The translations under genes and the position numbers were made by a program. Below are positions 33,375-42,446 of a stretch of DNA of 64,000 bases, piece after piece; within the stretch, counting starts at the first letter, position 1; the number at the start of each line of letters is the position of its first letter. Source of the stretch: Lactarius indigo (taxonomy: Eukaryota > Basidiomycota > Agaricomycetes > Russulales > Russulaceae). The notes under the pieces were generated by a model that did not search any database, was not told where the DNA came from, and was given only the letters and a program-made list of their open reading frames with translations. Location: assembly GCA_025766275.1 (NCBI GenBank), contig JAFKAC010000084.1, positions 62,001-126,000 of the forward strand. Reading direction: 5' to 3'.

Positions 33375-36300
33375 CTAAGTACACACAAGTCCCATGTCAT
33401 CGTTGTGCTTCTGCAGCAGGACACGCGGTAGTGACTTTGTGAAGCCGTCCGCAACCATATCCACAGTAGGAGTTCTAATGAGGGTAATGGTCCCCTTTTC
33501 GATGTACTCCTGAATGACATGATGCCTTATGGCAATGTGTTTAGACCGTCTCCCAGTGACAGGGTTCAAGGCCAAGTCAATGGCACCCTTATTGTCATCA
33601 TGAAGTGGGATGGGGTCGTCGACCTCGTACCCGAGTTCCGTGAGGAAGCTCTGATACCACGCAGCCTGGTTAGCCGCATCGGTCATGGCCATGTATTCCG
33701 CTTCCGTTGTGTTTTGGGCAACAGTCTTTTGCTTGCGCGAAGACCAGCTTATTGCACCGTTAGCTAGTAGGAACACATAACCAGAGGTGGAGTGGCGGTC
33801 ATCAGTCTGATCAGCCAGACTGGAATCAGTGTAGCCATGAAGGCCATCGCCATTGGCGCCATCATAGACAATACGCATATCCATAGTTCCCACTAGGTAG
33901 GATAGGACATACTGCGCAAGTCGCAGATGTTGTGGTGAAGGATTCGCTGCATACTGCGCCAACCGTGACACAGCGAAGGAGATATCTGGCCTAGTGCCAA
34001 TCTGCACATAAAGCAGACTCCCAATTAAGGACTGGTAGTGGGAAATATCTGAGGCAGTTGCCTGCGACGTATATTTAACCAAGTGCTCGTCAGCACCAGC
34101 GGGCAAGGGTGTGTTGTGTGGTGTGGCATCAGACATGCCAAAGCGTTCAAGGACATCCTTGATATAGCCAGACTGATCTATTTCGATGCGTCTGAGGGAG
34201 CAGTTGCACACAATGTGCATACCAAGATAAGATTCTATCTCCCTGAGATCTGTCATCTCATAGCGTTCAGACAAGTCCGACTTCAGACGCTTGATACCAC
34301 TCAGCGAGGGACCCAGTATAGTGATGTCGTCAACGTAGACAATAACGAAGATTGGATCATACCCCTCCCATTGAGGCATCACATATATGCCAGCATCAGC
34401 AAACGTCCGCTTAAAGCCGAGTGCAGTGAGCACTCCATGGAATTGCAAGTTCCATGCACGGGAGGCCTGTTTGAGACCATATATCGCCTTAACTAGGCGA
34501 CACACCTTCGTCTCAGAGCCAGTGACAGTGAAACCTTGTGGCTGCTCCATGTAAATCTCCTCGTCAAGCACGCCATTGAGAAAAGCAGACTTAACATCCA
34601 TCTGATGGATGTGCCAGTCCTCCAGCGCGGCCAATGCCAGAAGTAAACGTAGCGACTCAAATCGTGCGACGGGAGAGAAGGTTTCATCAAAATCTACGCC
34701 AGGGATCTGCATGAATCCCTTAGCCACCAAGCGAGCTCTGTAGCGGCCATCCGCTTTGAGCTTGAAGACCCATTTGGATTTTACTGCCTTACGATTAGGC
34801 GGGAGATCCACTAACTCCCAAGTCCCATTTTTAGCTAGGGCGTCCATTTCATACTGACACGCCTTAGTCCACTCATCTGAAGCTGCAGACCGCATGGCTT
34901 CTGCATAGGTTGCAGGATCTTGGCCAATAAAAGCAGCAGCCAGTAACTCCGCATACCCCAGGTGCCTGCCGCGCCATGCCGCATTGTCCGTATTGAAGTA
35001 ACGCGGATTAGGGACAGGGGCACGAGCACTGCGTCGTGGTGCATTGTCCATCTCGCGCAACAGCTGACTACGCTGTGCACGATCCTCAAATCCCCCAGGC
35101 ATTTCTGGTGAGGGAGGAGGGACATGGTGCATAATGCGCGTTGCACTAGGACACGGCGGGGGTGAAGTGGGAGTGGCTTGCTCACGCTTTGGTGTGGTGG
35201 GCGGAGCTGGCAGAGCAGGTGGTGGAGTGGTGGGGCGTGGTTGGACTTGTGGGGGGTCTAAAAGGTTTTCTACATCCTCCTCCTCACTACTACTGGAGTG
35301 TGCAGGGGAGGGGGCTCGCATTGGTGGTAACGCCGGCGGGTGAGGCACGGCAGTCACTGTTGTGCTAGGCACGACTGGTGGTGAAGGTGTGGGGTGTGTC
35401 TCAACACCCTGGAGGGACGGGAAGCTACTCTCATTGAATGTCACATCCCTGGACACTCGAACGGAGCGGGTTGAGCGGTCCCAGAGCTTATAGCCCTTAG
35501 ATTCGGGCTCAAACCCAATAAGCGTGACCTCAATGGCCTTTGCATCTAATTTGTGACGCTTATCAGCGGGTACGTGCATGTACCCCTTGCATCCGAAGAC
35601 GCGAAGATGTGAGACATCAGGCACTTTGCCAGAGTGCCAGAGCTCATAGGGAGTGCGCCATTTAAGCCCACGGACTGGGGAGCGGTTATAGATGTGCACA
35701 GCTGCGCACACTGCATGCTCCCAGAAGCCTTTAGACATGCCAGCTGTGTGGAGCATGGACATTGCCTTATCCATAATGGTGCGGTTAAACCGCTCGGCTT
35801 TCCCATTAGACTGTGGTGAACCCGGCATCGTGAGGTGATGCTCTATCCCTTTCTGCTTAAGAATGTCCTGCGTGACATTTGACATGTACTTGCCACCGTG
35901 GTCAGAGTGCAGAGCGCGCAGTTTATGGCCAGACTGGGTTTCACCCCATGCCAAATACATCTGCAGCGACTTAGCAAACTGGTCCTTCGACTTAAGGAAG
36001 TGAACCACAGTGAACTTAGTGTGGTCGTCTATGAAGGTGGCTGTGTACGTTGAGCCTTGCAGGGACTGAGTTTGCATAGGACCGGCGAGGTCACTGTGTA
36101 CAATCTCAAATTGACAAGTTGTCCTTTTGTTAGAGGACGCAGAAAAGGGTTGGCGAGTGGATTTACCCATCTCGCACCCACGGCAGACTGTGTGGGCCGT
36201 GGTGGAGCTATCTATGTCCATGCCAGTAGTGGCAGAGGGACCATGCGCTTTCAGCGCCACAGAGGAGATGTGTCCCATGCGTTGATGCCAGATATCAAGT

Positions 36301-37142
36301 GTGGCAGCACTTGATTTTGTGTGGGCGTTGAGGCCGACGCTGGCTGCGTCCAACCAGTAGAGGTTGTCCTCAAGGTAGCCTTTAGCCACACACTTTTGGT
36401 TGACAGATATTTTAAAGGAGCCACTGTCAAAGGCAATTTCAGCACCCTTTTGTGCTAGGGCGCGCGTCGACAAGAAGCTCGTCTTCACCTGTGGTAGGTG
36501 TAGCACATTGCTGAGGGTGATGGAAATACCCTGGCTCGTAGTAAAGACGACAGACCCAACACCCACTTGGTCTATAGTGGACTTGTCACCCAGGCGTACA
36601 GTGCCTTTAGTTGGGGTGTAGTCCTTGAAGTCAGACCGATGTGGGGTTATGTGGTGTGTGGCACCACTGTCCATCATCCAACGCACACGCGAGGCAGCAT
36701 ACAAGGCAACACCAATTGATTCAGAAGCCCAGTCTATGGCGGGCTCTTCGACCTCCTTAATGGAGGCGGTGGTAGGTACAAGAATGTGACTATTGGCAGC
36801 CTTGTTGCCTGTTTTCTCCTTCTCCTTTGCGTCAGCCTCATCTTTCTTCCTCTTCCTGCAATCAGGCTTGATATGGCCCTTTTTGTTGCAATAGTGGCAA
36901 GTCAGACCAGAGTGGTCTTTCTTGCCCTTTTTGCCCGTCGGCTTGACGGGGGCCACCTTGTTGAGGGAGGAGCTAGAGGGCCCAGCGCGGCGAGCTTCTT
37001 CTGACACTATGCGTGCTATGATCTCAGCGTGCTTGAGTGCAGACGGGGCCCCACTGGCGAGGATGGTAGAGGCCAACACCTCATAAGAGGGCGGCAGTGC
37101 GTGGAGGAGAATGAGACAGAATTGAGTGTTAGTGACACCCAT
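33375..37142 (-). CDS. Copia polyprotein, nucleocapsid to RNase H (1255 aa)
   Basis: Open frame from ATG 37142, directly after the TAG that ends the upstream frame, to 33375. Residues: rest of the gag domain 1-55; CCHC zinc knuckle C-H-Y-C...H...C (82-95); aspartic protease D158-S-G-A-T; GAG-pre-integrase H-Q-R-M-G-H and C-x2-C; integrase catalytic core with H-S-D-L-A-G-P, L-H-S-D-H-G-G and K-A-E-R-F-N; a Pro-rich linker; reverse transcriptase with Y-V-D-D (936-939); RNase H with Y-T-D-S and A-E-Y-M. This is the Ty1/Copia order (integrase before RT). Every catalytic motif is kept. The protein is full length for the family if joined to the 180-codon part before it. Confidence 0.93.
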   Translation of the reverse strand: MGVTNTQFCLILLHALPPSYEVLASTILASGAPSALKHAEIIARIVSEEARRAGPSSSSLNKVAPVKPTGKKGKKDHSGLTCHYCNKKGHIKPDCRKRKKDEADAKEKEKTGNKAANSHILVPTTASIKEVEEPAIDWASESIGVALYAASRVRWMMDSGATHHITPHRSDFKDYTPTKGTVRLGDKSTIDQVGVGSVVFTTSQGISITLSNVLHLPQVKTSFLSTRALAQKGAEIAFDSGSFKISVNQKCVAKGYLEDNLYWLDAASVGLNAHTKSSAATLDIWHQRMGHISSVALKAHGPSATTGMDIDSSTTAHTVCRGCEMGKSTRQPFSASSNKRTTCQFEIVHSDLAGPMQTQSLQGSTYTATFIDDHTKFTVVHFLKSKDQFAKSLQMYLAWGETQSGHKLRALHSDHGGKYMSNVTQDILKQKGIEHHLTMPGSPQSNGKAERFNRTIMDKAMSMLHTAGMSKGFWEHAVCAAVHIYNRSPVRGLKWRTPYELWHSGKVPDVSHLRVFGCKGYMHVPADKRHKLDAKAIEVTLIGFEPESKGYKLWDRSTRSVRVSRDVTFNESSFPSLQGVETHPTPSPPVVPSTTVTAVPHPPALPPMRAPSPAHSSSSEEEDVENLLDPPQVQPRPTTPPPALPAPPTTPKREQATPTSPPPCPSATRIMHHVPPPSPEMPGGFEDRAQRSQLLREMDNAPRRSARAPVPNPRYFNTDNAAWRGRHLGYAELLAAAFIGQDPATYAEAMRSAASDEWTKACQYEMDALAKNGTWELVDLPPNRKAVKSKWVFKLKADGRYRARLVAKGFMQIPGVDFDETFSPVARFESLRLLLALAALEDWHIHQMDVKSAFLNGVLDEEIYMEQPQGFTVTGSETKVCRLVKAIYGLKQASRAWNLQFHGVLTALGFKRTFADAGIYVMPQWEGYDPIFVIVYVDDITILGPSLSGIKRLKSDLSERYEMTDLREIESYLGMHIVCNCSLRRIEIDQSGYIKDVLERFGMSDATPHNTPLPAGADEHLVKYTSQATASDISHYQSLIGSLLYVQIGTRPDISFAVSRLAQYAANPSPQHLRLAQYVLSYLVGTMDMRIVYDGANGDGLHGYTDSSLADQTDDRHSTSGYVFLLANGAISWSSRKQKTVAQNTTEAEYMAMTDAANQAAWYQSFLTELGYEVDDPIPLHDDNKGAIDLALNPVTGRRSKHIAIRHHVIQEYIEKGTITLIRTPTVDMVADGFTKSLPRVLLQKHNDDMGLVCT

Positions 37143-37685
37143 CTATGCGTTGGAAAGGGCAACCTGTAGCTCATTGAGCTTGGCCAATTGAGAGGCCATG
37201 GGTGCAGAGTCGTCGAGGCGGGCTTGAGTTAGCTGGATCCACAGATTGAAGATAGTGGTGCTGCCCGAAGCACCAGCATATACGTCTCTGAGCTTGTCCC
37301 ATTTGGCTTTGAAGGTGGGATAGGCGGCGTTGTCGGCGACGAGGGAGTAGATGTCAGGTTTGAGGTAAAGGCGGAGATACGCCTTTGCCCGACGTTGTAC
37401 TGAGTCCCATTCGTCTTGAGGGACATCAACTGGCCCATGGTGGAGGGTGAACACATCCTCTGCTTCATGCAGCGTGAGGATGGCTTCAATTGTCCCAGAC
37501 CACTCATTCCAGTGAGTGCCGTCGAATTGTTCAAGGCGAATGCCAGATGGCATGCCGAACGTTGCGCCATAGGCAGCAGAGATGCGTGCAGAGGGTGTGG
37601 ACCCAGTGGGGGGAAGCGTGGAGCCCCCCGCAGTAGCAGTAGCACCGGCAGCAGCGCCGGTGGGAGATGGTGTGCGAGAAGACAT
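37143..37685 (-). CDS. Copia gag N-terminal part (180 aa), ends at in-frame TAG
   Basis: From ATG 37685: Ser/Thr/Ala-rich start, then a UBN2/Copia-type gag domain (L-E-Q-F-D-G-T-H-W-N-E-W..., about 52-180). It stops at TAG in the same frame as the following ORF, giving the bases gcaTAGATGggt. The stop cuts the gag domain before the zinc knuckle, so it is not a normal gag/pol border. It may be a recent nonsense change (for instance CAG to TAG), stop readthrough, or termination-reinitiation at TAGATG. Confidence 0.85.
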   Translation of the reverse strand: MSSRTPSPTGAAAGATATAGGSTLPPTGSTPSARISAAYGATFGMPSGIRLEQFDGTHWNEWSGTIEAILTLHEAEDVFTLHHGPVDVPQDEWDSVQRRAKAYLRLYLKPDIYSLVADNAAYPTFKAKWDKLRDVYAGASGSTTIFNLWIQLTQARLDDSAPMASQLAKLNELQVALSNA

Positions 37686-38454
37686 TGGGATGATTTAATC
37701 TATCGCCGAGGAGCAGTCAGCGACAGTGCTTCATAGTTTGCAAGACAAAGATAGGGGATACCACTCCTGTCTGTGATTCTGTAAGGCCAGAACGCTAACG
37801 CGTCCTGCCTCCTGATAGTATGCCAGTGATACAAGGGCTAGGCCCAGGTTGGAAGAATCCCTTTGCCATACCATGAGCTAGCTGCCAGCCAGGATGTGTC
37901 TAGGACACAGCTCAAATGGTTTGCGTCAGGGGGAAGGTGAAGGGAATGCTTTCAGAGCCCAAGGCTGTCTACCTCAGCCTCCTCGGCCTGTTGGTTGCCT
38001 CATCGCCACAAGTGGCTTTACTGAATCCTTTCCCATTGCCGCTACAAGGCAGGTATCTGGTTGCAGAACACCATAATGGTGAACACCCCCCAGAGCCTGA
38101 ACCAGGTTTTACACTCCCATGGTGAGGAGATCCTGCGCCCAGTGTGGAGCACCAGAGACAGCTGGCGCTAAGCTCCACAATACACAGCCCAGTGGGCCAT
38201 GCACGCCTGGATATTTTGAAGTTAAGGGGCTACCAGACCCAGTCTCCTTGCGCATAGCGCAGGGGCTAGGAAAACAGTAGGGGTGAAAGTAGGACTACTG
38301 GGCAGTACATGATACAGGAGGTTCCTTAGCAGAGACAAGTGGCACCCCACTGCTCTCTGCCTTGGGCAAGGCTGGTAAGGCCCCAGACAGACCTTAGCCT
38401 GGTGTGTCCTCCTAGGAAGACAGTGACCAGCCAAGTGGAGTGGCTAGGGCACCA
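37686..38454 (-). other. Copia leader, no conserved frame
   Basis: 769 bp between the primer site and gag ATG, with only short frames. Likely packaging or translation control sequence. Confidence 0.6.
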
Positions 38455-38466
38455 GGGCCCATAACC
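38455..38466 (-). other. Copia primer-binding site, initiator-tRNA(Met) anticodon-stem type
   Basis: Minus strand GGTTATGGGCCC abuts the 5' LTR. It complements GGGCCCATAACC, the anticodon region (CAT) of initiator tRNA-Met, as in Drosophila copia, which primes from a half-tRNA rather than from a tRNA 3' end. Confidence 0.8.
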
Positions 38467-39093
38467 TGATGAACAGACACATAAGGACTATACTCACAGT
38501 GGACTGATAAGACTGTGGTGAGATATAGAAGGTGACTGAGAAGCAGCACAGGGTGTCAAGCAAGTGAAAGCAAGAGAAGTTGTCTGGCACACAAACAGTG
38601 AGAACTGATGATGTTACATTGGAGGAAAGGAAGCTTACCTGGCACACAAACAGTGAGAACTGATGTGGACCAGGAGCGTACATGGTACTCTACTTATACT
38701 CCTACAGAGGGTGACAGTAGTACAGGGTAAGTAACGCTAGTCACAGAATACAAAGGTGCTATTGTTCTACAAAGGGACAAAAGAGTGGACGCTTTGAGAA
38801 CAAGGGAAAGGAGAACAAGAAGAGTCCAGAACTAGATGATATCATACTGACATCACAATAAAGATAATACCAAGTAAAGAACAAAGAGAAGTACAAAAGC
38901 GTTATACAACGCAGAGTCTGGATGTATGATGTCATAGAAGTACAGTGATGTCATAGATGACGCAATGGTAAGTCCAGATTGTACAGATCAATCAGTATCT
39001 AATCTACAAGTCCTGTATATCTAATCTAAAGCAGTCCATGCTGCAAGTCTGGTCTGTACGAGCCGCTAAGTGCGCAAGGGTCACTTATCAACA
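38467..39093 (-). repeat. Copia 5' LTR
   Basis: 627 bp. TATAAGTA-type box on the minus strand, about 35 bases before the first copy of the duplicated segment. Confidence 0.97.
38584..38638 (-). other. Candidate 55-nt LTR intron bounded by a direct duplication (Copia)
   Basis: On the minus strand a segment of about 27 bases ending GTGTGCCAG is followed by GTAAGC. 55 bases on, the same segment ends again in GCCAG. GTAAGC...CCAG is a legal intron of typical basidiomycete size, and removing it deletes exactly one repeat unit. The arrangement is kept in all six LTRs of the family seen here, with donors GTAAGC or GTATGT. Confidence 0.55.
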
Positions 39094-39631
39094 GCAGCAA
39101 CAGGGGGTCAGGCAAGTGAAGCAAGAGAGTTGTCTGGCACACAAACAGTGAGAACTGATATTACATTGGAGGGAAGGGAGCTTACCTGGCACACAAACAG
39201 TGAGAACTGATGTGGACCAGGAGCGTACATGCTACTCTACTTATACACTTTCTGGGAGTGACACTATACAAGGGTTGTAACACAGGTCACGTACTACAAG
39301 ACAGTTATTGTTCTACAAACTGGACAAAGGAGTGGATGTTCTGAGAACAAGGACAGAAAGAACAAGGAGAGTCTAGAAGTAAGTGATATCATAATGACAT
39401 CATAATAAGGATAGAACAAAAAGAGAACAAAGAAAGATACAAGAACGCATAGTACAATGAACGGTCTGGATATGTCCATATGATGTCACTGTACATGATG
39501 TCATAGATAAAGAAGTCCGAGATTGTACAGATCAAATCTAATCTAAAGCGGTCCTAATTAATCTACAGTAGTCCGTATCTGTAAGTCCGGTCTGTTAGAG
39601 CCGCTAAGTGCGCAAGGGTCACTTATCAACA

Positions 39632-39922
39632 CCTTTGCCATTGGGGACACAGGTTCACACCTGAAAGGGGGTAGGTGGAGCCAAGCACCAGCTGGCATGC
39701 CTGCTTAGTATCTACCGCCTGCTCCTGCACTGGTCTGGCACCTGAGTGCCACCCACCCACTTTGATACCCCCCTCCAGATCTTGGGCACTGTTCTAGGCA
39801 CTTTGTCGAGGCCCTGCATGGTTTGTTTGGGGCAAGCTTCTTTGCCCAGGGGCCATCCATCTGCATAGCAAGCAGTGGGCACCTGGTCAGTGAATGGGTG
39901 GTGCCACTCATGCCTTTGTGCC
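39632..39922. other. Short flank between nested Copia LTRs and CV2
   Basis: No gene seen. Ends in GTGCC (39918-39922), the left target duplication of CV2. Confidence 0.6.
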
Positions 39923-40698
39923 TGTCACGGACGCTCTATTTTTGCCTTATTTTTCTGTATTTTTACGGATTTATTTGGTGAAGATACGAACATCCAACGT
40001 TGCGTTCAAACATCCAAGTCCTTATCATTAGATATGATAAGATGGTTAGTCACGTGATGCCAACATGTGCACCCACAAGCACGTGACCCTGGGACAGTAA
40101 CTTCCTTATCGGATGTTACCCTTTTAGGTCACTTTCCTCATTAGTAAAGTAGTTTCTCATTGGACAATAAGCAGGGAACATTCTAGATAGTTCTAGACTC
40201 CGTTGTCATAGGGTAATGACTCATAGATAAGGACACGTCACTGTTCTGTCAGCGTTAATGACTGTGCATCAGTCAGCACAATAAGATAACGCTATATTTA
40301 GACACGACGCGTCAGCGTCTGACTCATTACTATTACATGTACCTTTAGTAACAAGGTTCAGTAGTAATTCGATCTCAGCCGCAGCATAGTATATAAACCC
40401 TCATGTAGCGTCCTGAGTGGAACCAACTTGTCCTCTTGGTTCTCCACTCAGGTGCGCATTCCTTTGTATTTCCCTTACTCTTCTCCAATGTTAACTTGTC
40501 CTCTTGGTTCTCCACTCAGCGTGCCACAGCGTGATCACCTGACCTTTGGACTTGCATAAAGTCCTCACGTGTGTCTACTCTCCGCTGTGCCTGTACGTTC
40601 GGCGCATGACTTGTCTCCGCGCTAGGCTTGAGTGTGTACCATGTCAGTTCACTTACACTTTGCTTGGTCTAGTTGTCGTGATAAGCCATACCGCTACA
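39923..40698 (+). repeat. CV2 left LTR (776 bp)
   Basis: TGTCACGG...GCTACA. TATATAAA at 40390-40397; predicted transcript start at 40425. Confidence 0.97.
40425..40519 (+). other. CV2 LTR start-site duplication and candidate 68-nt intron
   Basis: An identical 27-base segment beginning AACTTGTCCT and ending CTCCACTCAG is at 40425-40451 and 40493-40519. The first copy starts 35 bases after the TATA box and is followed by GTGCGC. The second ends in CAG, so 40452-40519 could be spliced out, removing one unit exactly. GTGCGC is a weak donor. Same layout at 48208-48302 in the right LTR. Confidence 0.5.
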
Positions 40699-40700
40699 TT

Positions 40701-40710
40701 AGGACAAGTT
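40701..40710 (+). other. CV2 self-priming primer-binding site
   Basis: AGGACAAGTT, two bases (TT) after the LTR, is the exact complement of AACTTGTCCT at 40425-40434 (and 40493-40502), the predicted RNA 5' end. Confidence 0.8.
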
Positions 40711-40955
40711 CTTTCTTCACACGCCCCTTCATTCTTACCGGCGTTTCCTACTTTCCTTTCTAGGTGGTTGATGACCACAAGTCCCTTGTGTCACACACCT
40801 CACTCTTTGCCTGTGGACCTTCATACACAGAATCTGCGCTATCTTGGTACAACTCTAGTGTCTGTAAAATCGGCATAGATTGTGCTTGCCTATAGGACTT
40901 TATCTGGTCATCAGTAAAGTTCCTGGGTACTGCTTGCAGAACTGGTCACCACGCC

Positions 40956-41491
40956 TGTAACGTCGCCACGACGTTAGCTCGACTTGAGCTCTATTGGCGG
41001 TAACAACTTAGCTTTGTTAACGTTTCGATCCTTGAAGACGCGGAGGTCCAAGTTCTTGCCACTCGTGAATGCACGAAGGCACACCGGCAAGTCAGCTGTT
41101 CAGAGGTCTCGATTGGAATCGGGCGAAGAGATTTAGAGTCGAAAAGAGACAAGAGAAGAAGAGAACAAGTGACGATTCAAGAAGACCAAGATGGCGTATC
41201 TTGGTCTTCACAAGACAGTTTAAATACATATTCTAGCAGGCTTTGAAGCGCTGCTATGAGTCACAGTAAGTAGCGTCCAACGTATCGCAGAAACAGCGCG
41301 AACCCTAATACTACTAGTACCAGTACTAGTGGCGTCGGTCATCAGTCAGCTATCGAGCCCTTATTGCCTATCGCCTATCGTACTACCGTATCTCCGTAAG
41401 TAAGTCCGTCACTAATATACCTTACCGCCGTAGTGACAACCGGTACAGTAAGGGTATGAGTCGTGTAGCCCATTCAAGCCGAAACGTGACA
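40956..41491 (-). repeat. Solo LTR of a CV1-related family nested in the CV2 leader
   Basis: 536 bp, TGTAAC...GTGACA on the plus strand. Aligns with the reverse complement of the CV1 LTR in the regions near its 3' end, hairpin and TATA area. ACGCC duplicates at 40951-40955 and 41492-41496. Heavily diverged from the CV1 LTR, yet a perfect 12-bp hairpin (41181-41192 with 41198-41209) is retained. Confidence 0.85.
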
Positions 41492-41756
41492 ACGCCAGAT
41501 AAGCTGCAAGTGGAAGAGAAGCCTGCCAGGCCTAGCCTGCGACAGCTGTATGCGAAGTAAACAGAAAAGTTTGAGAGCGCTTCGGCATGAGAGGCAGCCA
41601 ACAGGTCGAGAAGACTGCAGCAGACAGCCTTGTGTTCTTGCACAAATCCATTACCCCATTCCTGAGTGTTCTGTTATCGCCGCAGCCTCGCGCAGTGTGA
41701 AATATCACTGTGTATTGGTCTTGCTTGATCGGACTCTCCAATCACCTTCGACTTAG

Positions 41757-42446
41757 CGCTTCGCGGTCGTTGTAACACGTCGTCACATTTTACCACCCCT
41801 ATTCTCCAAACTGCCTCGCATATTTGCGAACATTCGTCAACGTCTCCGAAGACTCTTCAGGAGAAGACAGGAAACAATCCTCCCTGTCCCAGCGCCCCCT
41901 TCACCCCCACGTTCCTATTTCACTCCAAACTCTGCCTCTGCCTCGGCATCACTGCACGTTCAGGGAGCAGGTCAATCGTCCTCCGACCCGATCCCTTCAC
42001 CTCGATTCGCATCCCCTACTCCGACAGCAGTTTTGGAGGACTCTTACCAATTGGCGCACTCCTCCTCCAATGAGACACTCGTTGACGACCCCTACGCACC
42101 TCCCGTTATTCATCAGCAAGAAGTTTACGCTGGTGAAGAAGTACATTACATTTTCTCTCTAGAAGGAGAACCCCGAAACGACACGGAAGCATACGTCCGT
42201 GCTATCTATTACGATAGACAATTCCGTTTTGCCCTTCTAGAACTCTACGGCACTTCCGGCCTTGTTGCAGGCACCCCTTTCACCGTCCCCCAGCTGATCG
42301 CCTTTGCGGCAGCATTAGTCCCCGAACTTTCTCCTCCCCCATCCGCACACTCCCACAATAGCTCCCAAAGGGAAACAGAGAGCAGCGCAAGCTCAAGCTC
42401 AGTATCCCACAGGAGTAACGTCCAAGTACAGAACGATCCTCTCTAA
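41757..42446 (+). CDS. CV2 gag N-terminal frame (ORF0), no ATG
   Basis: Open from after TAG 41754 to TAA 42444-42446, about 229 codons. Coding character throughout: an Arg-rich start (R-Q-R-L-R-R-L-F-R-R-R), a Ser/Pro-rich stretch, then a conserved-looking domain (about 42120-42320: Y-I-F-S-L-E-G-E-P...R-Q-F-R-F-A-L-L-E-L-Y...F-T-V-P-Q-L-I-A-F-A-A). No ATG in frame; an upstream exon or non-ATG start must serve. It overlaps the next frame (+1) at 42319-42446, and related gag proteins appear to join the two. So this is either a frameshift in this copy or a recoding site. Confidence 0.55.
   Translation, partial: RFAVVVTRRHILPPLFSKLPRIFANIRQRLRRLFRRRQETILPVPAPPSPPRSYFTPNSASASASLHVQGAGQSSSDPIPSPRFASPTPTAVLEDSYQLAHSSSNETLVDDPYAPPVIHQQEVYAGEEVHYIFSLEGEPRNDTEAYVRAIYYDRQFRFALLELYGTSGLVAGTPFTVPQLIAFAAALVPELSPPPSAHSHNSSQRETESSASSSSVSHRSNVQVQNDPL

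Larger units (their letters stand above)
32729..39093 (-). mobile_element. Full-length young Ty1/Copia element
   Basis: LTRs 32729-33355 and 38467-39093 are each 627 bp and differ at a single base I could find (a CpG: tatgag against tacgag). Target duplication GCAGC at 32724-32728 and 39094-39098. Minus-strand order: 5' LTR, primer site 38466-38455, leader, gag, pol, polypurine tract, 3' LTR. One in-frame TAG (37143-37145) interrupts an otherwise open polyprotein of about 1435 codons. Confidence 0.97.
32649..39631 (-). repeat. Older Copia-family solo LTR, interrupted by the full Copia element
   Basis: 32649-32728 joined to 39099-39631 gives a 613-bp LTR, TGATGAACAG...CTTATCAACA. CCTTT duplicates at 32644-32648 and 39632-39636 flank it. 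The young Copia element sits inside with its own GCAGC duplication. Candidate intron on the right part: 39185-39134 (minus, GTAAGC...CCAG). Confidence 0.95.

Noticed and set aside
41824..42162. 112-codon ORF in the CV2 leader
   Set aside because: It overlaps ORF0, whose frame has the conserved domain and better composition. This one is Pro/His/Arg-rich, as expected of a shadow.
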